The notes beneath the pieces were generated by a model. That model did not search any database, had not been told where the DNA came from, and saw only the letters and a program-made list of their open reading frames with translations. A stretch of 6,648 nt of DNA. Origin: Acidobacteriota bacterium. Lineage in GTDB: Bacteria > Acidobacteriota > UBA890 > WLXD01. Of this stretch, positions 1-6,315 are shown piece after piece. The translations under genes were made by a program, and so were the position numbers. The stretch's first letter is position 1, and each line of letters starts with the position of its first letter. The DNA is taken from assembly GCA_022571615.1 (NCBI GenBank), contig JACZXM010000173.1, positions 1 to 6,648 on the forward strand. The letters run 5' to 3'.

Positions 1-93
1 CCGCAGTTCGTCGCTGGTGGGCCCCAGATTGCCCACAATAGGCCGGTCGCCGGCATGGCGCAAAATAAGCTCGGTAGCCTCGAATCTAAGCAA
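1..93 (-). CDS. Divergent partial gene, probable thiamine-diphosphate-binding decarboxylase subunit (N-terminus only)
   Basis: Read on the minus strand from a TTG at 93-91, this frame gives 31 codons without a stop and leaves the window at base 1. An in-frame stop lies upstream at 120-118, so the gene must begin between there and about base 93. The TTG is preceded by a purine-rich GGGGGA stretch (plus-strand 98-103), a plausible ribosome site. The peptide contains ATELILRHAGDRPIVGNL followed by GPTSDELR. From memory, this resembles the start of the small thiamine-diphosphate-binding half of sulfopyruvate or phosphonopyruvate decarboxylases, where a helix is followed by a VxNxG strand-turn. 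The cofactor-binding GDG...N motif would lie outside the window, so the family call is inference. It faces away from the menaquinone operon. It could instead be a chance open frame, but the peptide composition argues against that. Confidence 0.5.
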   Translation of the reverse strand, partial: MLRFEATELILRHAGDRPIVGNLGPTSDELR

Positions 94-138
94 GTTTTCC
101 CCCGTGCAGCAGCTGGGTCAGGCTCCAGGGCGCGACTG
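94..138. promoter_or_regulatory. Short divergent intergenic region between the edge gene and ubiD
   Basis: These 45 bases separate the proposed TTG start of the minus-strand gene from the ATG of the decarboxylase gene. They hold the ribosome-binding purines of both genes: GGGGGA for the minus strand at 98-103 and AGGG for the plus strand at 127-130. There is too little room for two separate promoters, so at least the operon promoter probably overlaps the start of the divergent coding region. I see no convincing -35/-10 pair and no operator palindrome. The assignment rests on gene layout only. Confidence 0.35.
127..130 (+). promoter_or_regulatory. Ribosome-binding site deciding the ubiD start
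   Basis: AGGG lies eight bases before the ATG at 139. The frame stays open upstream to the window edge, with another ATG at 55. That ATG would add 28 residues unlike the usual UbiD N-terminus and would overlap the divergent gene. The spacing here and the family-like start MHADQRAFVRALE favour 139. Confidence 0.55.
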
Positions 139-2013
139 ATGCATGCTGATCAACGCGCCTTCGTGCGGGCGCTCGAAGGTGCCGGTGAGTTGCATCGGAT
201 CCGCGTCGAGGTTGACCCGTATCTGGAGATCACGGCCATCGCCGATCGTGTCGTCAAGCGTTCGGGGCCAGCGCTGTTGTTCGAGAGGGTGGCCGGCTCG
301 CCCTATCCGCTGCTGATCAACGCCCTGGGTAGCGAACGCAGAATCGAGATCGCGCTCGGCCGCCCTCCGGCGCAGATCGGGGCGATGCTGCTCGAGTTGG
401 CGGAGCGAGCCAACCCACCCTCTGTGGGCGGGTTGTGGCAGGCACGGCGGAGCCTCTGGGAGTTGCTCTCGATGCGCACCCGGAAGGTGCGCCGAGCGCC
501 TTGCCAGCAAGTGGTCGAGAATCCGGAGCTGACCCAGCTGCCGGTGCAAACCTGCTGGCCGCGCGACGGTGGCCCGTTCATCACCTTCGGGCTGGTGATC
601 ACGCGCGACCCGGTGAGCGGCGAGCGCAACATGGGAGTGTATCGAATTCAGCTCTATGACGATTCGACCGCCGGCATGCACTGGCAGATCGTTCGTGGTG
701 GCGGAAACCATTACGCCCGCGCTGAGACGTTGGGTCGACCGCTCGAGGTCGCCGTCGTGATCGGCGCTGACCCGGCGTTGCTGATCTCGGCGATCGCCCC
801 CTTGCCTGAGGGGATGGACGAGATCGCCTTTTCGGGGATTCTGCGGCGTGCGCCCTGTCCCATGGTTCGCTGCAAGACCATCGACCTGGAGGTGCCGGCC
901 AACGCCGAGATTGTCCTGGAGGGCATCGTGCCGCCGCATGAGCGCCGTACGGAGGGGCCATTCGGGGATCACTTCGGGCACTACTCGCACGCGGCGCCGT
1001 TTCCGGTGTTTCGGGTGCGAGCAGTGACCCGGCGCCGCGAGCCGGTATATCTGTCGGCGATCGTCGGGTTGCCTCCGCAGGAAGACAAGTACATCGGCAA
1101 CGCGACACAGGAGATCCTGGGTCCGCTGATCAAGCTTCTGCATCCGGAGATTCGCGAGTTGTGGGCGTACTTCGAGGCTGGTTTCCACAACCTACTGGTG
1201 GTGTCGGTTCGGCAGCGCTTCTACAAGGAGGGCCTGAAGACGGCCCTGGGCCTGATGGGCACCGGCCAACTGGCGCTGACCAAATGCATGGTGCTGGTGG
1301 ATGAGAATGTAGACGCCCGCGACTTCAACGCCGTGCTGCGGGCGATCCGCGACCACTTCGATCCCGAGCACGATTTCCTTCTGCTCCCGGGGGTACCGCT
1401 CGACACCCTCGATTTCACCAGCTACCAGATGAACCTGGGCAGCAAGATGGTGATCGACGCCACCTCCGGCGCCACCGACCTGCTGCATGGCCGGCCGGGT
1501 GCCGACCATCAAGCTGTGCACGAGGCAATGGGTTCTGTCACCCTGCCGGGCGTCGATGCGGCGGTACCAGAGCACGCCTCCGCGGCCGGGCCGGGACCGG
1601 CGCAATCCGGAGCCGGTCGGCTTGCGGATCCGCGGTCGCTCGATTCGCGGGTGATCGCCTACCGGGTGCTGGAGGACAGCTTGCTGGTCGTGCAAGTGGC
1701 AGAGGATGGTCGCCAGGTCGTCGAGCGCCTCCTGCAAACCGACCTCGGGCCCGTGCGCTGGGTGGTGGCGGTGAGTAAGGATGTCGACCTCCATCAGCAC
1801 GATCTGCTGCTGTGGGGGATGTTCACTCGCTTTGACTGCGCGCGCGACATCGTATTCTCGAAGGTGCGCAACCGGGGGGCCTGGACGACCTGCTACGGAG
1901 TGATGGGTATCGACGCCACCTTCAAGCCCGGTTACCCGGATCGGCTCGAGATGGAACCCGAGATCATCCAACGAGTGGACCGCAAGTGGGACTCGCTCGG
2001 TCTAGACTGCTAG
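139..2013 (+). CDS. ubiD: UbiD-family prenylated-FMN decarboxylase of menaquinone synthesis
   Basis: Predicted to remove the carboxyl group from the prenylated dihydroxynaphthoate late in the futalosine route, using prenylated FMN made by a UbiX partner that is not in the window. This is the role called MqnL in Streptomyces. The protein is 624 residues from the ATG at 139. By comparison with fungal ferulate decarboxylase (R173, E277, E282; metal ligands N168, H191, E233), the catalytic residues appear to be R169 (in MGVYRIQ), E272 and D277 (in EGPFGDH), with metal ligands N164, H181 and E228. The N-terminal FVRALEGAGELHRI and GPALLFERV segments are typical of the family. It is longer than the roughly 480-residue actinobacterial enzymes. 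A second MxIDAT-ending module follows a Gly/Ala/Pro-rich linker at residues 469-504, matching the ~600-residue subtype I recall from epsilon- and deltaproteobacteria. It is the first gene of the operon. UbiD enzymes act on many aromatic acids; the neighbours give the pathway assignment. Confidence 0.9.
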   Translation: MHADQRAFVRALEGAGELHRIRVEVDPYLEITAIADRVVKRSGPALLFERVAGSPYPLLINALGSERRIEIALGRPPAQIGAMLLELAERANPPSVGGLWQARRSLWELLSMRTRKVRRAPCQQVVENPELTQLPVQTCWPRDGGPFITFGLVITRDPVSGERNMGVYRIQLYDDSTAGMHWQIVRGGGNHYARAETLGRPLEVAVVIGADPALLISAIAPLPEGMDEIAFSGILRRAPCPMVRCKTIDLEVPANAEIVLEGIVPPHERRTEGPFGDHFGHYSHAAPFPVFRVRAVTRRREPVYLSAIVGLPPQEDKYIGNATQEILGPLIKLLHPEIRELWAYFEAGFHNLLVVSVRQRFYKEGLKTALGLMGTGQLALTKCMVLVDENVDARDFNAVLRAIRDHFDPEHDFLLLPGVPLDTLDFTSYQMNLGSKMVIDATSGATDLLHGRPGADHQAVHEAMGSVTLPGVDAAVPEHASAAGPGPAQSGAGRLADPRSLDSRVIAYRVLEDSLLVVQVAEDGRQVVERLLQTDLGPVRWVVAVSKDVDLHQHDLLLWGMFTRFDCARDIVFSKVRNRGAWTTCYGVMGIDATFKPGYPDRLEMEPEIIQRVDRKWDSLGLDC

Positions 2014-2058
2014 CCAGCCACCCGGTGCGTCCGGGGTCGGGAACTCTAGGTGCGCCAG
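2014..2058 (+). other. Gap between ubiD and mqnE with a small GC hairpin
   Basis: The 45 bases contain a five-base-pair inverted repeat, CCCGG at 2021-2025 and CCGGG at 2031-2035, with loop TGCGT. No T-tract follows it, so it is not a convincing terminator and the two genes are probably co-transcribed. AGGTG at 2048-2052 lies six bases before the ATG at 2059 and serves as the likely ribosome site for mqnE. Confidence 0.4.
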
Positions 2059-3375
2059 ATGAAGAGCTTTGATCCAGACCTGCAGCGGGTGATCGACAAG
2101 GTGCGAGCCGCCGAGCGTCTCGATCGCGAGGACGGGCTGGCGATGTTCGAAACGCCCGATCTGATCGCGCTCGGCCAGCTCGCCAACGCCGACAAGGAGC
2201 GCCGAAGCGGTCCGTTCGTCGCTTTCGTGCTCAATCGCCAGATCAATCCGACGAACCTGTGTGTTCTGAGCTGCAAGTTCTGCGATTTCGCTGCCAAGGT
2301 CGGCGACGACCACGCGTACGAGATGACGCTCGAGCAGATCCGCCAGCGAGTAAGCGAGCCGATCCGCGAGGTTCACATCGTCGGTGGCCTGCATCCCGAC
2401 TGGCCGTTCGAGCGTTACCTCGAGGTGCTCCGGGTCATTCGCGACGCCAACCCGCGGGCTCAGATCAAGGCCTATACCGCGGTGGAGATCGATTTCTTCG
2501 CCCACCTGGAGAGAATCTCGGTGCAGGAGGTCCTCGATCGGTTGTGCGAGGCGGGGCTGGAAATGATGCCGGGGGGCGGTGCGGAGGTCTTTTCTGAGCG
2601 CATCCGAGAGGCGATGTATCGGGAGAAGATCGGTCACGAACGCTGGCTGGAGATCCACGAGATCGCCCATCAGCGCGGCATTCGCACCAACGCCACGCTG
2701 CTGTACGGGCACATCGAGACCTATCAGGAACGGGTCGAGCACATGCTGATGTTGCGCCGGTTGCAGGATTGCACCAGTGGTTTCCTGTCGTTTATCCCGC
2801 TGGCTTTCCAACCCGGCTACACGAACATCGTGGACCGCCCAGCCTCCGCCGTCGAGGACCTCAAGACCATCGCCGCCGCGCGGCTGCTGCTGGATAACTT
2901 CCCGCACATCAAGGCCTATTGGGTGATGCTCGGTGAGGAGACGGCTTCGATGGCGCTGCAATGGGGTGCCGACGATCTGGACGGCACCATCGGCGAGGAG
3001 CTCATCGCGCATGCGGCCCTGGCGGCGACGCCGGTCGGCATGACGACGCAACGGCTGTTGAAACTGGTGCGCGAGGCGGGTCGACTGCCGGTACAGCGCG
3101 ACGCCCTGTACCGGGTCATCGCCGTGTACCCGCCGCCGGGATCGGCTACCCATTGGGCCCAGCGCTTGGGTCGCGACACGGACGATGCGGTGCCGCTCCG
3201 CGGGCACTTCGGCGAGGCGACACCGGTCGACGTCGAGCAGTTCGGCTTGTACACCTGGGACCTGGTGACCGGCCCGGCGGCCGAGATCCGCGCGTTGGCG
3301 AGTTCTCTGGCGCCGTGCGACACGGTCGCGCAAGCGGTAGCGCCGGAACATCCGGTCTCACGGAGCCGGGGATGA
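2059..3375 (+). CDS. mqnE: Aminofutalosine synthase MqnE (radical SAM)
   Basis: Catalyses addition of the 5'-deoxyadenosyl radical to 3-[(1-carboxyvinyl)oxy]benzoate with loss of CO2, giving 6-amino-6-deoxyfutalosine. It is a cytoplasmic [4Fe-4S] radical SAM enzyme. The cluster motif CVLSCKFC places the three cysteines at residues 68, 72 and 75, within NPTNLCVLSCKFCDFA, a form typical of MqnE rather than MqnC. The MMPGGGAEVFSERIRE segment and the LVREAGRLPVQRDALYR ending of the core also fit. The family usually stops soon after that last motif; here 86 further residues follow (353-438). The ATG at 2059 has AGGTG six bases upstream. A GTG at 2050 in the same frame would add three residues and cannot be excluded. 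The stop overlaps the mqnA start as ATGA, implying translational coupling. The related CofH and MqnC enzymes are the main alternatives, but a separate MqnC lies downstream. Confidence 0.92.
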   Translation: MKSFDPDLQRVIDKVRAAERLDREDGLAMFETPDLIALGQLANADKERRSGPFVAFVLNRQINPTNLCVLSCKFCDFAAKVGDDHAYEMTLEQIRQRVSEPIREVHIVGGLHPDWPFERYLEVLRVIRDANPRAQIKAYTAVEIDFFAHLERISVQEVLDRLCEAGLEMMPGGGAEVFSERIREAMYREKIGHERWLEIHEIAHQRGIRTNATLLYGHIETYQERVEHMLMLRRLQDCTSGFLSFIPLAFQPGYTNIVDRPASAVEDLKTIAAARLLLDNFPHIKAYWVMLGEETASMALQWGADDLDGTIGEELIAHAALAATPVGMTTQRLLKLVREAGRLPVQRDALYRVIAVYPPPGSATHWAQRLGRDTDDAVPLRGHFGEATPVDVEQFGLYTWDLVTGPAAEIRALASSLAPCDTVAQAVAPEHPVSRSRG

Positions 3376-4244
3376 GCCGATTGCGCGTCGCACGCATACC
3401 GTATCTGAACTCGGTGCCTTTCTACGGGCTTCTGGAGGGCGCCGAGGTCGAGCTCATCGATCTGCCGCCACGTGAGCTCGGCGCGGCGGCAGCCCGCGGG
3501 CAGGTGGACGCGGGCATCATGTCGATGTGCGACGTGTTCCGCAGCCCGCAGTTCGAACCGCTTGGGGCGATGGGAGTGGCTGCCGACGGGCCGGCCCACT
3601 CGGTGCTCTTGCTGGCCAAGGTGCCGCCTTCGGAGCTGCAGGGGGCGACCGTCGCCATCACCACCGAGACCAGCACCTCATACCCGTTGTTGCGGCTCCT
3701 GCTGGAGCGGCGCTACCGGGTCAGGCCGTCGATGTTCGTGCGGCGTTCGTCCGGTCCGCTCGATGGCGACGACGCGCTGCTGTTGATCGGCGATCAGGCG
3801 CTGCGTGTCGCGGCCGGCGCAGGATTGCAACCGGGCACGACCGATTACAGCCGGGGCTTGATCCGGCTGGCGACCGCGGGCCGAGCGCAACCCTGGGCTT
3901 GGGCGCTCGATCTGGCGATGGCGTGGAAGCAATGGCAGGGTATGCCGTTCGTGTTCGCACGCTGGGTGGTGCGCTGTGATGTCGCACTATCGCAGCGCGC
4001 ACGACTCCTGGACCTGCTGTCGCGCTCGCTCGAGGAGAGCCTGCGCGAACTGCGGTCCCGGGCGGCGGAGCACGCCGCCGGCACCGGGCTCCAATCCGAT
4101 GCCGCCTACGCCTACCTGATGGGATTTACCTATCGGCTCGGGCCGGTGGAGCTGGATGCCATCGAGCGGTTCCGAAGCCAGCTAGCCGGCGCACCCTGGT
4201 GGGAAGCGAGCCGTCCCGCGGCCCTCTCGAGGTCCCTGACATGA
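3372..4244 (+). CDS. mqnA: Chorismate dehydratase MqnA
   Basis: First step of the futalosine route: removes water from chorismate to give 3-[(1-carboxyvinyl)oxy]benzoate, the substrate of the enzyme encoded just upstream. The 290-residue length is normal for the family, which has a periplasmic-binding-protein-like fold without a signal peptide. Diagnostic stretches are RIPYLNSVPF (residues 8-17), LLIGDQAL (about 137-144) and DLAMAWKQWQGMPFVFARW (180-198), plus a C-terminal YLMGFTYRLGPVELDAIERF helix pair. The ATG at 3372 overlaps the mqnE stop by four bases and is preceded by GGAG (3362-3365) at six-base spacing. The stop overlaps mqnC in the same way. MqnD has a similar fold, but the PYLN and LLIGD motifs point to MqnA. 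Confidence 0.92.
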   Translation: MSRLRVARIPYLNSVPFYGLLEGAEVELIDLPPRELGAAAARGQVDAGIMSMCDVFRSPQFEPLGAMGVAADGPAHSVLLLAKVPPSELQGATVAITTETSTSYPLLRLLLERRYRVRPSMFVRRSSGPLDGDDALLLIGDQALRVAAGAGLQPGTTDYSRGLIRLATAGRAQPWAWALDLAMAWKQWQGMPFVFARWVVRCDVALSQRARLLDLLSRSLEESLRELRSRAAEHAAGTGLQSDAAYAYLMGFTYRLGPVELDAIERFRSQLAGAPWWEASRPAALSRSLT

Positions 4245-5470
4245 CGAGTGCGGTGACCAAAGCACGCGATGTGATGCGCGAGGCGCGGCAGCGGGCTTCG
4301 AGTGCGGGCCACAGTGTTGCCACCGGGGCGGCCGCGCCGGGGGTCGTGTTGCCCGACCTGTTGGGGGCTGACCTGTCGGGTGTTCGGATCGAGGCGATTC
4401 GCGACAAGGTTACGGCCGCGCAGCGGGTGACACCCCTCGAGGGGCTCTGGCTGCTCACTCGGGCGCCGTTGGCCGAGCTCGCGGCCCTGGCCAACACCTG
4501 GCGCTTTCGCTACAACCCCGAGCGGCGGGTGACCTTCGTCATCGACACCAATCCCAACTACACCAACTACTGCGACGCCGATTGTCTGTTCTGCGCCTTC
4601 TATCGACGGCCGGGGGATACGCGGGAGGGGTACGTACAATCGGTGAGCGAGCTGATGGATTCGATCGGTCGATCGGTCGATCTCGGCGCTACCACGGTCC
4701 TGCTTCAGGGTGGGTTGAGCGACGAGCTTCCGTTCGAGTACTACCTGGATGTAGTGCGGGCCTTCCGCGATCGCTTCCCCGATGTGCACCCGCACCTGTT
4801 CTCGCCCCCCGAGATCGGCAAGATGCGAGAGGTCTCCTCGCTTGGCTACGAGGAGATCTTCGCGGCGTTGTTCGAGGCCGGCCTGCGGACCATGCCGGGT
4901 GGCGGTGCCGAGATCCTGTCGGATCGTGTCCGGGCGCGGATCTCGCCCAAGAAGCAAAGCGCGCGCGAGTGGCTCGAGATCCATCGCGCCGCGCACCGGG
5001 GTGGGCTGCGGACGACGGCCACCATGATGTACGGGCACGCCGAGCAACCGCCGGATGTCATCGAGCATCTGGAGTGCCTGCGGCGGGTGCAGGATGATGC
5101 CGGCAACGGCGGGTTCACCGCCTTCATCCCGTGGTCCTACAAGGCCGCGAACACTCCTATGGAACGGCAGTTTCCCGATAGTCCCGGTCCGGTGGTGTAC
5201 CTGCGCGTGCTCGCCGTGTCGCGGATCTATCTCGATAATGTCCGCCACGTGCAGGCATCCTGGTTCTCGGAGGGCAAGAAGGCAGGGCAGGTCGCGCTGC
5301 ATTTCGGCACCGACGACTTCGGCGGCACGCTCATCGAGGAGAACGTCTTGCACCTGGCGGCACATGAGGTCGAGACAACGACAGAAGAGACTATCGAATT
5401 GATCCGCGAGGCAGGTTTCCAACCCGCCCGCCGACAGACGCCGCTCTACGATGTCGTGGAGAGTTACTGA
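4241..5470 (+). CDS. mqnC: Cyclic dehypoxanthinyl futalosine synthase MqnC (radical SAM)
   Basis: Converts dehypoxanthinyl futalosine into its spirocyclic form by radical cyclisation, after the nucleosidase step. It is 409 residues from an ATG that overlaps the mqnA stop by ATGA; GAGG at 4229-4232 sits eight bases upstream. The cluster cysteines are C111, C115 and C118 in NYCDADCLFCAFYRRPGD; the CAFYRRPGD continuation is characteristic of MqnC. Other family segments are VLLQGGLSDELPFEYY, GLRTMPGGGAEILSDRVR, ATMMYGHAEQ, FIPWSYK and a C-terminal ETIELIREAGFQPARRQT. The first 49 residues, before IEAIRDKV, are an Ala/Gly-rich extension not usual in the family. An in-frame ATG at 4274 could start translation later, but would still leave most of it. 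The 3' end overlaps the next gene by 20 bases. Confidence 0.93.
   Translation: MTSAVTKARDVMREARQRASSAGHSVATGAAAPGVVLPDLLGADLSGVRIEAIRDKVTAAQRVTPLEGLWLLTRAPLAELAALANTWRFRYNPERRVTFVIDTNPNYTNYCDADCLFCAFYRRPGDTREGYVQSVSELMDSIGRSVDLGATTVLLQGGLSDELPFEYYLDVVRAFRDRFPDVHPHLFSPPEIGKMREVSSLGYEEIFAALFEAGLRTMPGGGAEILSDRVRARISPKKQSAREWLEIHRAAHRGGLRTTATMMYGHAEQPPDVIEHLECLRRVQDDAGNGGFTAFIPWSYKAANTPMERQFPDSPGPVVYLRVLAVSRIYLDNVRHVQASWFSEGKKAGQVALHFGTDDFGGTLIEENVLHLAAHEVETTTEETIELIREAGFQPARRQTPLYDVVESY
4661..4682 (+). repeat. Short tandem repeat inside mqnC
   Basis: The eight-base unit TCGATCGG occurs twice in a row, followed by a partial TCGATC, 22 bases in all. It lies within coding sequence and reads as part of the peptide DSIGRSVDL, where a helix is expected. 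Because the unit is not a multiple of three, loss or gain of one copy would shift the frame. The reading frame is intact here. Confidence 0.7.
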
Positions 5471-6260
5471 AAAGGCGACCGGCGATGGCCGGGCTCTCAC
5501 AAGAGCTCTGGCGGCGCTCGGCGTGCTGTTGCTGGCAGTGCCGTCTTGCGGCGGCCGAGATGCGTGGCTGCACGACCCGCTTCCCGAGCGCGGCCCCGTC
5601 GTTCCACCGGTACCGTTGCCGGCCGATGCTCCCCGCGTGCGGCTGACGACCCCCGTTGGCGAATTCGTCGTAGCGCTGTACGCCGAGCTCACACCCAAGA
5701 GCGCCGCGAACTTCCTTCGCTACGTGGACGAGGGATTCTACGATGGCACGGTGTTCCATCGAATCGAGCCCGAGGACAGCGGCCTGGCGGTCATTCAGGG
5801 GGGCGGATTGACTCCCGACCTGCGCGAGAAAGCGACCCACGCGCCGATCGAGAACGAAGCCGCAAGCGGATTATCCAACCGGCGGGGAACGATCGCCTTG
5901 GCGCGTTTGCCCGACCCGCACAGCGCCACGGCCCAGTTCTTCATCAACTACTTGGACAACCGGATTTTTGACTACCAGGGCGAGGATGCCTACGGCTACG
6001 CGGTGTTCGGTGTCGTGGTGGAAGGTATGGAGGTCGTGGATCGGATCTCCATGGTGCCCACCGAGCACGCTCCGGGGACGACGTTGTACCGCGTGCCGAT
6101 GGTCGAGATCTTGATCAAGAGCGCGCGACGCGAGGAGCCCGGGATCGTCGGGCCGGGCGGGGCGCGACCCGGCCGCGATCGGGTGTGGATCGCGCGTCCG
6201 AGCGGGTCGCCGCGGCGGGGACCGGGGCGCCCGGTTGCCAGGGTTGCCCACCCCGCCTAG
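5451..6260 (+). CDS. Cyclophilin-type peptidyl-prolyl cis-trans isomerase, probable lipoprotein
   Basis: Predicted to catalyse proline isomerisation during protein folding outside the cytoplasm. The 269-residue product starts at an ATG 20 bases inside mqnC; no other in-frame ATG gives a full leader, and no clear ribosome site is seen, so coupling to mqnC translation is likely. Residues 1-19 contain several Arg/Lys, followed by a hydrophobic stretch (about 20-30) and VPSC with C33 as the likely lipidated cysteine. The lipobox is imperfect, with Pro at -2. The cyclophilin domain spans about 62-215: VFHRI with catalytic R104, IQGGG with Q116, SATAQFFINYLDN and GYAVFGVVVEGMEVVD. Compared with FHR-IPGFMIQGG of periplasmic PpiA, the loop between R104 and Q116 is longer and lacks the Phe. 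A tail of about 46 residues rich in Arg, Gly and Pro follows the domain (from about 223). It has no chemical role in menaquinone synthesis that I know of. Confidence 0.87.
   Translation: MSWRVTEKATGDGRALTRALAALGVLLLAVPSCGGRDAWLHDPLPERGPVVPPVPLPADAPRVRLTTPVGEFVVALYAELTPKSAANFLRYVDEGFYDGTVFHRIEPEDSGLAVIQGGGLTPDLREKATHAPIENEAASGLSNRRGTIALARLPDPHSATAQFFINYLDNRIFDYQGEDAYGYAVFGVVVEGMEVVDRISMVPTEHAPGTTLYRVPMVEILIKSARREEPGIVGPGGARPGRDRVWIARPSGSPRRGPGRPVARVAHPA
6143..6180 (+). repeat. Imperfect GC-rich inverted repeat within the isomerase tail
   Basis: GATCG at 6143-6147 pairs with CGATC at 6176-6180, and GGCCGGG at 6151-6157 pairs with CCCGGCC at 6168-6174, leaving a ten-base loop and small bulges. 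No T-tract follows. It lies where the conserved cyclophilin domain has just ended. In such GC-rich DNA a structure of this size can arise by chance. Confidence 0.4.
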
Positions 6261-6286
6261 ACGGGCCCGGCGCGAAACTTGCCCGT
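6261..6286 (+). repeat. Inverted repeat after the isomerase stop
   Basis: ACGGGC at 6261-6266, directly after the TAG, is perfectly complementary to GCCCGT at 6281-6286, with a 14-base loop. There is no T-run after it. It could be a weak or factor-assisted end for the operon transcript, but the stem is only six pairs. Confidence 0.35.
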
Positions 6287-6293
6287 CACCCCT

Positions 6294-6312
6294 CCTCTTG
6301 TGCAGAGGTTTT
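6294..6312 (+). promoter_or_regulatory. Small hairpin with T4 tail covering a ribosome-binding site
   Basis: CCTCT at 6294-6298 pairs with AGAGG at 6304-6308 around the loop TGTGC, and TTTT follows at 6309-6312. The AGAGG arm is also the only good Shine-Dalgarno sequence for the GTG start at 6316, seven bases away. The element could therefore act as a weak terminator for the upstream operon or partly hide the ribosome site. The stem is short, so both readings are tentative; the ribosome-site role is the firmer one. Confidence 0.4.
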
Positions 6313-6315
6313 CCC

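Noticed and set aside
55..138. Longer decarboxylase starting at the ATG at 55
   Set aside because: The frame is open to the window edge, but the extra 28 residues do not resemble UbiD N-termini, the upstream ribosome site is poor, and the start would overlap the divergent minus-strand gene. The ATG at 139 has AGGG at eight bases and a family-like start.
2021..2035. Terminator between ubiD and mqnE
   Set aside because: The stem is five pairs and there is no T-tract, so it does not support separate transcription of the two genes.
2002..3351. Long minus-strand open frame of 449 codons opposite mqnE
   Set aside because: It is antisense to a gene with clear radical SAM motifs. Long antisense frames are expected in GC-rich coding DNA, and its translation is Arg/His/Gln-rich without any recognised motif.
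2961..3371. Upstream extension of mqnA to an ATG at 2961
   Set aside because: The extension would overlap mqnE by more than 400 bases and gives Arg/Gly/Ala-rich nonsense. The ATG at 3372 begins directly with the conserved MqnA N-terminus and has GGAG upstream.
4199..4240. Earlier mqnC start at the ATG at 4199
   Set aside because: It would overlap mqnA by 46 bases, whereas the ATG at 4241 has a GAGG site and the same ATGA coupling seen at the mqnE-mqnA junction.
4130..5698. Minus-strand open frame of 522 codons opposite mqnC
   Set aside because: It spans the whole of mqnC and gene boundaries on the other strand, has a low-complexity translation, and mirrors the codon structure of the recognised gene.
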